NCBI GenBank assembly: GCA_017505725.1
Contig: JAFVOR010000006.1
Coordinates: 1-34,057 of the forward strand
From: Alistipes sp.
GTDB lineage: Bacteria > Bacteroidota > Bacteroidia > Bacteroidales > Rikenellaceae
Reading direction: 5' to 3'
DNA: 34,057 nt
Shown here in pieces: positions 24,874 through 31,753 of this stretch. The notes under the pieces were generated by a model, which saw only the letters and a list, made by a program, of their open reading frames with translations, was not told the origin of the DNA and did no database searches. Numbering within the stretch: the first letter of the stretch is position 1; each line of letters begins with the position of its first letter. The translations under genes were made by a program, and so were the position numbers.

Positions 24874-26019
24874 ATGAAGAAAGCATTCTTAATTGCATTG
24901 GGTCTATTTATGACCTGTGCAGCATTCGCACAGGAGTATCACACTCACTACCAGAGCAAAACAGAGCCACAGACTCTCCTGCCAATCGGAGCAGCACCTC
25001 GCTCGATTCGCCAAGAGATCATCCTTCCGAAGGTGAACGGATATAACCTCTACTCGGCAGACTTGCACATCCACACCACCTACTCGGACGGTGTGCTCAA
25101 TGTGAGGGGTCGCACCGACGAGGCTTGGCGCGATGGCTTGGACATCATCGTGGCTACTGACCATATGTCTATCCGCCCTGTCAAGGATACCGAGGGTCAG
25201 CAGACCCCTGCCGATGTGAAGGCAAAGCGTGGCGCACGCGTGGCAAAGGCTGCTGCCGAAGTTGTGAAGACGGCAGAGAAGTACGGTCTTTTGGTTATCC
25301 CCGGCGTGGAGTTGACCGGTGACGCAAAAACTCAGGGCCACTTCAACGCCCTCTTTACCACCGACAACAAAGCTATCTACGACTACGACGGTATTCAGTC
25401 TATCCGCAATGCTCGCGCACAGGGTGCCTTGATTATGCACAACCATCCGGGTTGGCGTCACAAGACCTTGGATAGAACCCCATTCGAGGAGCAGGTATAT
25501 GCCGAGAAGTTGGTCGATGGCGTTGAGATTATGAATGGTTTCTACTTCTATCCACGTGCTATCGAGGAGGCAAAGGCTCGCAAGTGGTTTATGACTGCCA
25601 CCACCGATGTCCACTACACAACAGCTCAGCAGTACAATGCAAATGGCCACCTTCGCAATATGACCATCGTATTTGCCAAGGATTTGACCCTGAAGGATGT
25701 ACGCGAGAGCTTGGAGGCACGCCGCACATTGGCATACTCGTTTGGCGTACTCGCCGGCGAGGAGGCTCTTCTCAAGGAGTTCTTCACCGCATCAATCCAG
25801 ACCAAGAAGATCTTGACAAGCAAGAAGACCACAAGCGTGCAGCTGACCAACACAACCTCGCTCCCATTCGTGATCCGTGTGGGCAAGGGCAACCCTACAG
25901 TACTCCCTGCATTCTCGTCGGCGATTGTTTCGGCTCGCACAGGCAAGCCTGTAGAGTGCACCGTACTCAGTATGTGGTCGGGTATGGAGCAACACCCTGT
26001 AGTGAAGTTGAAGTACTAA
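24874..26019 (+). CDS. Secreted PHP-domain phosphoesterase (Sb-PDE-like)
   Basis: This is a metal-dependent phosphoesterase of the PHP superfamily, exported from the cytoplasm. The 381-residue protein has a signal peptide (to about AFAQ, residue 20). PHP metal motifs follow: H65-I-H67 with D72 (ADLHIHTTYSDG), ATDHMSIRP, PGVELTGD, HNHPGW and ATTDVHYT. The spacing and the GHFNALF and DGVEIMNGFYFYP stretches resemble the group annotated as Sb-PDE family phosphodiesterases. The natural substrate is not evident. It is divergent from the GH3 gene, and a strong terminator follows, so it is a single-gene unit. Confidence 0.82.
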   Translation: MKKAFLIALGLFMTCAAFAQEYHTHYQSKTEPQTLLPIGAAPRSIRQEIILPKVNGYNLYSADLHIHTTYSDGVLNVRGRTDEAWRDGLDIIVATDHMSIRPVKDTEGQQTPADVKAKRGARVAKAAAEVVKTAEKYGLLVIPGVELTGDAKTQGHFNALFTTDNKAIYDYDGIQSIRNARAQGALIMHNHPGWRHKTLDRTPFEEQVYAEKLVDGVEIMNGFYFYPRAIEEAKARKWFMTATTDVHYTTAQQYNANGHLRNMTIVFAKDLTLKDVRESLEARRTLAYSFGVLAGEEALLKEFFTASIQTKKILTSKKTTSVQLTNTTSLPFVIRVGKGNPTVLPAFSSAIVSARTGKPVECTVLSMWSGMEQHPVVKLKY

Positions 26020-26044
26020 GGGTACCTTAATATTGTTAGTAGAG

Positions 26045-26082
26045 CAGAGAGTATCCCTAATTCGGGGTACTCTCTGTTTTTT
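26045..26082 (+). terminator. Terminator of the PHP gene
   Basis: A 13-bp stem CAGAGAGTATCCC / GGGGTACTCTCTG (one wobble) is followed by TTTTTT. Confidence 0.92.
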
Positions 26083-26147
26083 ATTATAAAACTGCTCTTT
26101 TTATGAATTTTTAGTGATTTTATTGCTTACATTTTGTAAATAATTAG

Positions 26148-26155
26148 TATATTTG
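26148..26155 (+). promoter_or_regulatory. -7 box of argR
   Basis: TATATTTG lies 30 bp before the ATG. The A/T-rich dyads around it could host ArgR autoregulation, but no clear ARG box was identified. Confidence 0.6.
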
Positions 26156-26185
26156 CACTACGCAAATTAACACACAAATTAACCA

Positions 26186-26659
26186 ATGGGAAATAAAACA
26201 GAACGATTGAACCTCATCAAGCGTATTGTTTGTGAGGAGTTGATTGGCTCACAGGAGGACCTTATCAAGCGTCTTGCCGATCACGGCATTCAGGCCACAC
26301 AGAGCACATTGTCGCGTGACTTCAAGGAGATTAACATATCCAAAATGCCACACCCGGACAGGGGCTACATCTATGTATTGAGCGAGAAGATAGGTGCCGA
26401 AATAGTTACAAACACGGCAAATATTGCCGATGCTGTGCTCAGCATCAAGTTCTCACATAACATTGCAGTCATCGCCACCAAGTCGGGCTACGCAAGTGCA
26501 ATCTCGGTGATTATCGATGGTCGCAAGAGCAAGGACATCCTCGGCACCATCGCCGGCGACAACAACATCCTGCTCATCCTCCACGAGGAGTCTACCCACG
26601 AGGCAGTATTGGCACAGATGTGCGCAATGTTCCCTGCACTCCGCTACACCACCGAGTAG
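26186..26659 (+). CDS. argR: Arginine repressor ArgR/AhrC
   Basis: This is a hexameric arginine-responsive transcription regulator. The 157-residue protein has an N-terminal winged helix (SQEDLIKRLADHGIQATQST then SRDFKEINISK, about 24-55) and a C-terminal oligomerisation/arginine-binding core (about 80-157) containing GTIAGDN at 120-126. Most described ArgR proteins read GDD here, so the second acidic residue is Asn in this protein. It is monocistronic between its own promoter and terminator, about 23 kb from argB-argE-argH in this window. Confidence 0.93.
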   Translation: MGNKTERLNLIKRIVCEELIGSQEDLIKRLADHGIQATQSTLSRDFKEINISKMPHPDRGYIYVLSEKIGAEIVTNTANIADAVLSIKFSHNIAVIATKSGYASAISVIIDGRKSKDILGTIAGDNNILLILHEESTHEAVLAQMCAMFPALRYTTE

Positions 26660-26679
26660 AGCAACAAGGGTATAAAAGA

Positions 26680-26716
26680 GAAAACTGCTATCCCGAAAGG
26701 GTAGCAGTTTTTTTTA
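26680..26716 (+). terminator. Terminator of argR
   Basis: AAAACTGCTATCCC-GAAA-GGGTAGCAGTTTT (one bulged base) is followed by a T-run. Confidence 0.92.
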
Positions 26717-27140
26717 ATGCAGAATTGAGATAAAGGGCCAGTAAGGGCTAGTAAGGGCGATAAAAATTAAAAATTAAAAATTAAAAATTCTTTTTTAAGG
26801 GCCAGTAAGGGCGAGTAAGGGCTAGTAAAGGCTAGTAATGGTAGTTAAGGGAGTTTAGCGCAGCAAAATGGCATTCGCTCCCGCTGGTCGCTGAATGGCA
26901 ATGAATGGCAATCGCTCGTTACACTCGCTGAATGGCAATGCGCCTCTCATTAAGCACTCCTCTGGAGTGCGATGCCATTAAATGCCATTAAGGGCTGAAA
27001 GCCCGAATGTCATTGAATGCCATCCTTTGTAGCGCACCCTTAGCCTCTCGCGCACCACTAACTACCGCGAACTACCGCTACTGCTGTTGCAACCTCTAAC
27101 GCCCCTAACGACACTAACGCCTCTAACGCCTCTGAAAAGC
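26717..27140. repeat. Repeat spacer between argR and module C copy 2
   Basis: There is no gene. The spacer holds (gctagtaagg) units flanking an A/T array of AATTAAAA (26761-26792), then 26866-27030 built of aatggcaat units in direct and inverted orientation. These enclose hairpins such as GCACTCC-TCT-GGAGTGC and AGGGCT-GA-AAGCCC. Last comes a block of ctaacgcc 9-mers (27096-27135). The aatggcaat family is not seen elsewhere in the window. No box B is present. Confidence 0.8.
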
Positions 27141-27142
27141 AA

Positions 27143-27267
27143 AAAAATCATTTTTATTAGGCTATTTTTGTGCAAGGCTAGGGAGCAAAAGCGGAGCATA
27201 CTATAAAGTATGTGAGCATTTTGCTATCCGACGACTTGTGCAAAAAGAGTCAATAAAAATGATTTTT
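27143..27267 (+). repeat. Module C structured element, copy 2
   Basis: The outer stem AAAAATCATTTTTATT (27143-27158) is the exact complement of 27252-27267. Then TTTTTGTGCAAG (27165-27176) pairs with CTTGTGCAAAAA (27235-27246), AGCAAAA (27184-27190) with TTTTGCT (27219-27225), and the apical CATACT (27197-27202) with AGTATG (27207-27212). The right end overlaps the pth stop codon by two bases. Confidence 0.85.
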
Positions 27268-27829
27268 ACTTTTTGTTGAATGCATTCATAGTACGATCCA
27301 TTCCCACTGATACATAGGAGAGAATGGCGTCGCTGAACAGTTTGAGACGCTCGTCGAGCTTTTCGCGTTCCTCGGCGGTCCACTCGCCAAGCACATAGTC
27401 GACCTGATGACCGCGAGCGAAGTCGCCTCCGATACCGAAGCGCATACGAGCATAATCCTCACCACCAAGGAGTTCGGTGATGTTCTTGAGGCCGTTGTGA
27501 CCACCTGCACTACCCTTCTTACGCATACGAAGCTCGCCAAAGTTGAGGGCGATATCGTCGACCACAACAAGGAGCTGCGCCTTGTCGATCTTGAGCTCGG
27601 TGAGCCAATATCGCACAGCCTTGCCGGAGAGGTTCATATAGGTGGATGGTTTCAGCAGGGTTACGATATGGCCGCGATGGCGGAACTCCGCAACCGCACC
27701 ATAACGCCCCGAAACAAAAGAGGTGTTGGTCTCGGCAGCAAGCCGATCCAACACCTTGAAACCTATGTTGTGGCGAGTCTCGGCATACTCTGCACCGATG
27801 TTACCCAAGCCGACAACCAGATATTTCAT
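27266..27829 (-). CDS. pth: Peptidyl-tRNA hydrolase
   Basis: This enzyme releases peptides from peptidyl-tRNAs dropped by ribosomes. The 187-residue protein (from 27829) has N10 in GLGN, catalytic H20 in ETRHNIG, the acidic pair D91-D92 in VVVDDIALNFG, and N112 in AGGHNGLKNI, all as in bacterial Pth. The frame is open to 27883, but the first 18 codons of that longer form are outside the conserved protein and overlap the rplY stop region, so MKYLVVGLGN is taken as the start. It lies 22 bp after rplY and is probably co-transcribed. Module C copy 2 begins at its stop codon. Confidence 0.94.
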   Translation of the reverse strand: MKYLVVGLGNIGAEYAETRHNIGFKVLDRLAAETNTSFVSGRYGAVAEFRHRGHIVTLLKPSTYMNLSGKAVRYWLTELKIDKAQLLVVVDDIALNFGELRMRKKGSAGGHNGLKNITELLGGEDYARMRFGIGGDFARGHQVDYVLGEWTAEEREKLDERLKLFSDAILSYVSVGMDRTMNAFNKK

Positions 27830-27851
27830 AACTCTCAGTAAAGCTAAAAGC

Positions 27852-28421
27852 TTACTGCTGGTTAGCAGCACCACGCGATGCACGAGTTACACGAACAGCG
27901 CAAACTGCCTGAGTAGCTGGCGAGAGGAACTTCAAGCCCTCGAATGCGAGGTCACCAACGAAGATGGTCTGACCAACCTTCAATGGAGTTACATCAACAA
28001 CCAACTCATCTGGAAGATTCTCCATCAAGCCGCTAACAACCAACTTACGAGCCGAGAGAGCCAACTTACCACCGATCTTAACACCCTCTGCGTTACCTGT
28101 GAGGCGAACTGGGAGAGCGATTGCTACAGGCTCGCCGTCAACTACGCGGTAGAAATCTACGTGGAGGACCTGCTCACGGATTGGGTGGAACTGAGCCACA
28201 CGCATAACTGCCTTCTCGATCTTACCGTTGAAATCCAACTCTACGATGAACGAGCTTGGAGTGTAGATCAACGAGCGGAGCTCCTTCTCATCTACAACGA
28301 ATGCTACATTCTCACCTGCACCATAGAGGTTGCAAGGTACCAAACCCTCGCGACGAACAGCCTTAGCTGCCTTCTTACCGAACTCTGTACGGAGCTCAGC
28401 CTTCAAAGTCAAATGCTTCAT
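27852..28421 (-). CDS. rplY: Ribosomal protein L25 / general stress protein Ctc
   Basis: This is a 5S rRNA-binding protein of the large subunit. The 189-residue length is that of the long, two-domain TL5/CTC form: an N-terminal L25 domain (LKAELRTEFGKKAAKAVRRE at the start, with LYGAGEN and HVDFYRV) and a C-terminal beta domain (VRLTGNAEGVKIGGKL) extending to about residue 180. It is first in rplY-pth, a pairing common among bacteria. A TATCTTTG promoter lies about 96 bp upstream, leaving an unusually long leader with a small hairpin. Confidence 0.94.
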   Translation of the reverse strand: MKHLTLKAELRTEFGKKAAKAVRREGLVPCNLYGAGENVAFVVDEKELRSLIYTPSSFIVELDFNGKIEKAVMRVAQFHPIREQVLHVDFYRVVDGEPVAIALPVRLTGNAEGVKIGGKLALSARKLVVSGLMENLPDELVVDVTPLKVGQTIFVGDLAFEGLKFLSPATQAVCAVRVTRASRGAANQQ

Positions 28422-28461
28422 AATTGTTTAATTTTTAAAGTGTTACCTTGGGCGGCACTCA

Positions 28462-28482
28462 ACTTTTAGTCGTAGTAAAAGT
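28462..28482 (-). promoter_or_regulatory. Leader hairpin upstream of rplY
   Basis: ACTTTTA-N7-TAAAAGT is a perfect 7-bp stem within the predicted ~90-nt rplY leader. A regulatory role is only inferred from position. Confidence 0.35.
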
Positions 28483-28516
28483 CCCATAACCGCTTGCATT
28501 TTTCATATTTCGGGCA

Positions 28517-28524
28517 CAAAGATA
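28517..28524 (-). promoter_or_regulatory. -7 box of rplY-pth
   Basis: TATCTTTG on the minus strand is flanked upstream by an A/T 8-mer array (28531-28567). Confidence 0.7.
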
Positions 28525-28622
28525 CAAAAAAAAAATTGAGAATTAAGAATTTAGAATTAAAAATTATTTTCGTCTGTGTTCCTTTCCTTGAAAATCGCAA
28601 AAACCCTCCACGAAATTCCACT

Positions 28623-28639
28623 TTGACAAGAGTTGTCAA
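28623..28639 (+). promoter_or_regulatory. Perfect dyad, candidate operator of the small Cys-rich operon
   Basis: TTGACAA-GAG-TTGTCAA is a perfect 7-3-7 palindrome, ending 10 bp before the TAATTTTG box. It covers the place where the -33 element should be. No regulator is identified. Confidence 0.6.
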
Positions 28640-28649
28640 AATGGGGCTG

Positions 28650-28657
28650 TAATTTTG
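28650..28657 (+). promoter_or_regulatory. -7 box of the small ORF pair
   Basis: TAATTTTG lies 30 bp before the first small ORF, directly after the dyad at 28623-28639. Confidence 0.7.
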
Positions 28658-28687
28658 CATCGTCAAACCAATAAAAAGTGTAGAGTT

Positions 28688-28810
28688 ATGATGGATGTTT
28701 TTGTATCGGCAGTTGAGATTATGGCAAAGTTGGCCGTAGTAGTTGTGATGTTGGGCTCGTGTGCAGCCGTATATATAAATGGTAATGATAACGCAAAGAG
28801 CGAGGCGTAA
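28688..28810 (+). CDS. Small hydrophobic protein, 40 residues
   Basis: The family is not recognised. The ORF ATGATGGAT...GCGTAA encodes 40 residues with a single hydrophobic helix (about residues 13-30: AKLAVVVVMLGSCAAVYI) and a short polar C-terminus (NGNDNAKSEA). It lies 30 bp downstream of a TAATTTTG promoter, and the next small ORF starts 3 bp after its stop, followed by a terminator. The promoter, tight spacing and terminator make this pair credible although it is short. The start could also be the second ATG. Confidence 0.6.
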   Translation: MMDVFVSAVEIMAKLAVVVVMLGSCAAVYINGNDNAKSEA

Positions 28811-28813
28811 AAG

Positions 28814-28984
28814 ATGGGATTCGTAGTGTTGATTGTTGCGTGCCTGCTACTATTAGGATGTGTGATAGCATTGGTGGCACAGGGGAACAAGGGTAGCGAA
28901 GAGGCGTGCCCACACGGATACGACGACTTCGGTTGTCAGCCGAGTTGCCCTTTGTATAAGGATTGTTGGGGTGAGGAGAAATAG
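28814..28984 (+). CDS. Small Cys-rich membrane protein, 56 residues
   Basis: This is a short single-pass membrane protein: residues 2-23 are hydrophobic (GFVVLIVACLLLLGCVIALV), followed by a polar tail with four cysteines (C32, C41, C45, C51) in ACPHGYDDFGCQPSCPLYKDCW, a C-x8-C-x3-C-x5-C pattern that could bind a metal or an Fe-S cluster, or form disulfides. Two further cysteines lie in the helix. It is superficially like other short Cys-tailed membrane proteins such as those associated with FeoB, but I cannot assign the family. It follows the 40-residue ORF by 3 bp and is ended by a strong hairpin. Confidence 0.65.
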   Translation: MGFVVLIVACLLLLGCVIALVAQGNKGSEEACPHGYDDFGCQPSCPLYKDCWGEEK

Positions 28985-28986
28985 AA

Positions 28987-29011
28987 AAGTCGAGCATTTG
29001 CTGCTCGACTT
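28987..29011. terminator. Hairpin between convergent genes
   Basis: AAGTCGAGCA-TTTGC-TGCTCGACTT is a perfect 10-bp stem, 2 bp after the small Cys-rich ORF and 24 bp from the stop of the convergent hydrolase gene. The following T content is modest, so a bidirectional terminator is likely. Confidence 0.75.
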
Positions 29012-29034
29012 CTCTATTTGCAAACGAGTGACGA

Positions 29035-29775
29035 CTACTCCATCGGGAATACCCTCACCTCGCAGACGCCCTCGAGCGACTTGACCAAAGCGTCAATATC
29101 GGTCTTCTCCTCAACCTGACCATAGTGGTATGGGTAGAATATTGTCGGCTGAATCGCCCTAACCACACGCTCGGCTTGCGCGATGGTCATTGTATATGGC
29201 TGGTTTACAGGCAAGAATGCAATATCCACGCCCTGCAGAGCCAAGACATCGTCGTTGTCCTCGGTATCGCCCGCAACATAGATGGTGGTGCCACCGAGTG
29301 TGATGAGGTAGCCGCAATCCTCTCGTGCCTGTGGGTGGAAATCGGTGTGTCCTTCGCTGATGTTGTAGGCCGGCACAGCCTTCACCGAGAGCCCCTCGAA
29401 AGGCTCGGCAACGCAACCCGGCAACATTGTGGTGCAGTCGTGCTCGAAGGCCTCGGCAGAGGTCTTGTCGCATAGAATGGCGCAGTTGTCGCCCTTGATT
29501 TTCTCGACGGTAGCCATCTCGAAGTGGTCGTAGTGGGAGTGGGTGATGAGAATGGCATCTGCCTTTGGCATCTTCTCCCACGCAAAGTCGCCTACGGGGT
29601 CGATGTAGATATGCTTGCCATCGTGCTCAATAGCAAACGAGGCGTGAGCCAGAAAGGTGAAGGTGATCTGCGAACCATCCTTTGCCACCACCTTATCCTG
29701 CGGATAGGATGGCGCCTTCTTACAACAACCGAAAAGCGAAAATAGTCCCATAGCGAAAACGAATAGTTTTTTCAT
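29035..29775 (-). CDS. Lipoprotein of the metallo-beta-lactamase-fold hydrolase family (UPF0173/UlaG-like)
   Basis: This is a metal-dependent hydrolase of unknown substrate, anchored in the envelope. The 246-residue protein starts with a lipoprotein signal ending LFGC (Cys17). MBL-fold motifs: FLAHASFAIEHDGKHIYIDP as the first strands, T-H79-S-H81-Y-D83-H84, VAGDTEDNDDV with the metal-bridging Asp, and YPYHYGQ with a late His. Most UPF0173 proteins are cytoplasmic, so the lipobox is noteworthy. It lies 8 bp downstream of apt and is probably expressed with it; no functional link is obvious. Confidence 0.85.
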   Translation of the reverse strand: MKKLFVFAMGLFSLFGCCKKAPSYPQDKVVAKDGSQITFTFLAHASFAIEHDGKHIYIDPVGDFAWEKMPKADAILITHSHYDHFEMATVEKIKGDNCAILCDKTSAEAFEHDCTTMLPGCVAEPFEGLSVKAVPAYNISEGHTDFHPQAREDCGYLITLGGTTIYVAGDTEDNDDVLALQGVDIAFLPVNQPYTMTIAQAERVVRAIQPTIFYPYHYGQVEEKTDIDALVKSLEGVCEVRVFPME

Positions 29776-29783
29776 AATATCAA

Positions 29784-30344
29784 TTAGATGGTCATCAACG
29801 ATGTGACAGGCGCAATCTTCTCGAGACGCTCCTTACCCTTGATCTCCTCGATCTCGACGAGGAATACAAACTCCTTGATCTTCACATTATAAGGCTTGCC
29901 ATCGCGGTAGACGGTGAGCTTGGAGAGCGACTCGGCAATACCGAGTGCAGTACCACCCGTTGCAAGCACATCATCGAGCACGGTCACATAGAAAGTATCA
30001 CCCTCGGCAACACCCGCTGCGATATCGCTCAAGCGATAGTAGAGTTTGTCGAAGCCATACTCCTTCTCGATGCAGATCTCCACGAGGTCGCCATCGTTGA
30101 ATGGGAGCTTGCCACTCTTACGCATAGGGATGATATTCTCAACAATGCCATCCTCGGAGAGGAGCGGTGCAGTGAAGAGGAATGCACGAGCCTCGGGTGC
30201 AGCCACATTTGGTGCGGTAGTTGCCTGCTTCAACGCCTCGACAACCTCGCGAAAGGCCTTCTTCGACTGCAAAAATGGGATGATATCGATGAAGTTGATA
30301 CCCTCCTTTGGGAAATTCTTGTAAAATTTGAGTGTCTCAATCAT
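29784..30344 (-). CDS. apt: Adenine phosphoribosyltransferase-like protein
   Basis: This enzyme salvages adenine to AMP with PRPP. The 186-residue protein has FPKEGINFIDIIPFL near the N-terminus and the PRPP loop VTVLDDVLATGGTA at about 118-131, plus RKSGKLPF near residue 80, as in APRTs. The normally conserved PxxxGIxxRG-type flexible region appears altered (TAPLLSEDGIVENIIPMRKS), so the base specificity is less sure than the family. It has a TATCTTTG promoter 33 bp upstream and a lipoprotein hydrolase gene 8 bp downstream. Confidence 0.83.
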   Translation of the reverse strand: MIETLKFYKNFPKEGINFIDIIPFLQSKKAFREVVEALKQATTAPNVAAPEARAFLFTAPLLSEDGIVENIIPMRKSGKLPFNDGDLVEICIEKEYGFDKLYYRLSDIAAGVAEGDTFYVTVLDDVLATGGTALGIAESLSKLTVYRDGKPYNVKIKEFVFLVEIEEIKGKERLEKIAPVTSLMTI

Positions 30345-30376
30345 ATTCTGTAGTGACTTAAATTTCTAATTACCTA

Positions 30377-30384
30377 CAAAGATA
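30377..30384 (-). promoter_or_regulatory. -7 box of apt
   Basis: TATCTTTG on the minus strand gives a leader of about 25-30 nt. Confidence 0.7.
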
Positions 30385-30462
30385 GTACAAAAAAACGGAA
30401 AACGGAAAGCGGAAAACGGAAAACTTTTGTTTTTCGATTTTCGCTTGGAGTGGAAAACGGAG

Positions 30463-30540
30463 CCGACGACAAGCCGAGAGCAAAGAATGCTTGCATTCTA
30501 TGCCGAGGCGCGAAGGAGGAAAAGCCTGCGAAGCAGGATC
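30463..30540 (+). repeat. Module A repeat, copy 4
   Basis: This copy has central stem AGAATGC-TT-GCATTCT (30484-30499), 7 bp, with a different sequence from the other copies but the same TT loop. The terminal CCTGC-GAA-GCAGG is conserved. It is followed by aaaacgg. Confidence 0.8.
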
Positions 30541-30567
30541 AAAACGGAAAACTTTTTGTTTTTCGGT

Positions 30568-30610
30568 CTATGCCGAGGTGCGAAGGAAGAAAAGCCTGCG
30601 AAGCAGGATT
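30568..30610 (+). repeat. Module A repeat, partial copy 5
   Basis: This is the right half only, from TATGCCGAG to GCAGGATT. It lies 28 bp after copy 4 and is flanked by the same aaaacgg unit. Confidence 0.75.
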
Positions 30611-30678
30611 AAAACGGAAAACTTTTCACGACGAAGAGGCGTTACAAGAAAAGTCACTCAACTACACTCTCGAATAAT

Positions 30679-30709
30679 TTTGAAAAATGCAACATATTTA
30701 CTAACTTTG
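30679..30709 (+). promoter_or_regulatory. Promoter of the CxxC membrane protein gene
   Basis: TTTG (30679-30682), 19 bp, then TAACTTTG (30702-30709), an exact Bacteroidota arrangement. The ATG is 22 bp after the box. Confidence 0.85.
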
Positions 30710-30730
30710 CAGAAGTTAATGCGCTAAATT

Positions 30731-31723
30731 ATGAAATTCGTAAAGTTTATTCTTCTCGTTTTGCTCGGTTTGTTTGTCTATTGGGCAGCAGCAGACGACA
30801 CCTTTGCAAACTTCTTGACAAACCTTGCCGACGATGCCAAACCATTGGCAGAGACTATTGATGCCAAGACCAACGCACTTATCGACAAGATCAATGCCGC
30901 CGATATAAAAGAGGTGACACTCCATCTCAATCGAGGTCTGTTTATTGGCAGTTGTGTTGCGCTGGCGCTCTCGCTACTCTACCTCTGGGTGTTTAAAACG
31001 ACAGCCACGAAGCGTAATACCTATAGCGATATCAAAACCTACGCCGTTCTCTCGGCTGTCTGTGTCGTTCTGACCCTATTCAAGCAGGATACCGCAAATT
31101 GGTGGGCAATACCGACGATACCTATCATCGCTTTTGTTGTATTCTATCCACTGCTCTATCTCCCATATTACCGATACCTAAGATGGGTGTTTGCCTTCTT
31201 CTTCGACATTACGGTAATTGTTGTAGGTTTTGTCTATGTGCCTATGTGCGCTACTGATGCACCGCTCTGGGCCAGGATTATGACCTTGGTTATGACCGCT
31301 CTTGTAATTTGGTATGCGTGGACACACCGCAAGCGAGATGCGTGCGAGGGGTGCAAGAGGCACGTCGAGCTTGATTATCTGGGTCGCACTATCGACAAGA
31401 CAGAGATTAAATATAGGGATTTTGATCAAAACCAGGTTGAGTCCTACAGGGTAAAAACCACCTATAAGAATGGAAGTAAGGTTAGTGAGGAATATATACC
31501 AGAAAAGTCAAAGAGAGTAAAAGGCACTTACAAGTATATCAATAGGTACTATACCGACACCTACCGTTGCCCATATTGCGGACACGAGCACACCACTTCG
31601 GATGTCGACGAGCAGAAAAAGACGCTTGGCTACCAGCAGCGCGAGGAGGCTGCCGGAATATACGAAGGCGATCTGCCATACGCATCTGACTACACCAAGC
31701 CGAAAGATATTAAGAAATGGTGA
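30731..31723 (+). CDS. Unknown polytopic membrane protein with zinc-ribbon-like Cys pairs
   Basis: The family is not recognised. The 330-residue protein has an N-terminal hydrophobic segment (about 4-20), an amphipathic stretch (about 25-65), then about five membrane segments (about 68-88, 103-120, 126-145, 150-172, 178-197). A soluble C-terminal domain follows with two CxxC pairs, CEGC at about 204-207 and CPYCGHEH at about 280-287, enough for one zinc ribbon interrupted by a basic, Tyr-rich insertion. It has its own strong promoter and terminator and no gene partners. A lack of similar neighbours gives no hint of role. Confidence 0.7.
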   Translation: MKFVKFILLVLLGLFVYWAAADDTFANFLTNLADDAKPLAETIDAKTNALIDKINAADIKEVTLHLNRGLFIGSCVALALSLLYLWVFKTTATKRNTYSDIKTYAVLSAVCVVLTLFKQDTANWWAIPTIPIIAFVVFYPLLYLPYYRYLRWVFAFFFDITVIVVGFVYVPMCATDAPLWARIMTLVMTALVIWYAWTHRKRDACEGCKRHVELDYLGRTIDKTEIKYRDFDQNQVESYRVKTTYKNGSKVSEEYIPEKSKRVKGTYKYINRYYTDTYRCPYCGHEHTTSDVDEQKKTLGYQQREEAAGIYEGDLPYASDYTKPKDIKKW

Positions 31724-31753
31724 TGCGCTATGCTACACCACGCGTACCATAAT

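Larger units (their letters stand above)
30390..30660. repeat. Repeat spacer with GGAAAACG units and module A copies 4-5
   Basis: There is no credible gene. The spacer holds ggaaaacg 8-mers (30395-30425), an aaaacggaaaactttttgtttttcg unit occurring three times at least in part (30411, 30541, 30610), module A copy 4 (30463-30540) and partial copy 5 (30568-30610). Short ORFs crossing it are products of the repeats. Confidence 0.8.

Noticed and set aside
27830-27883. Longer N-terminus for Pth
   Set aside because: The conserved protein starts at MKYLVVGLGN; the extra codons run into the rplY stop region.
30427-30727. Three overlapping ORFs of 61-78 codons
   Set aside because: They arise from module A copies and GGAAAACG units in several frames, with repeated peptide content; no start context or domain.
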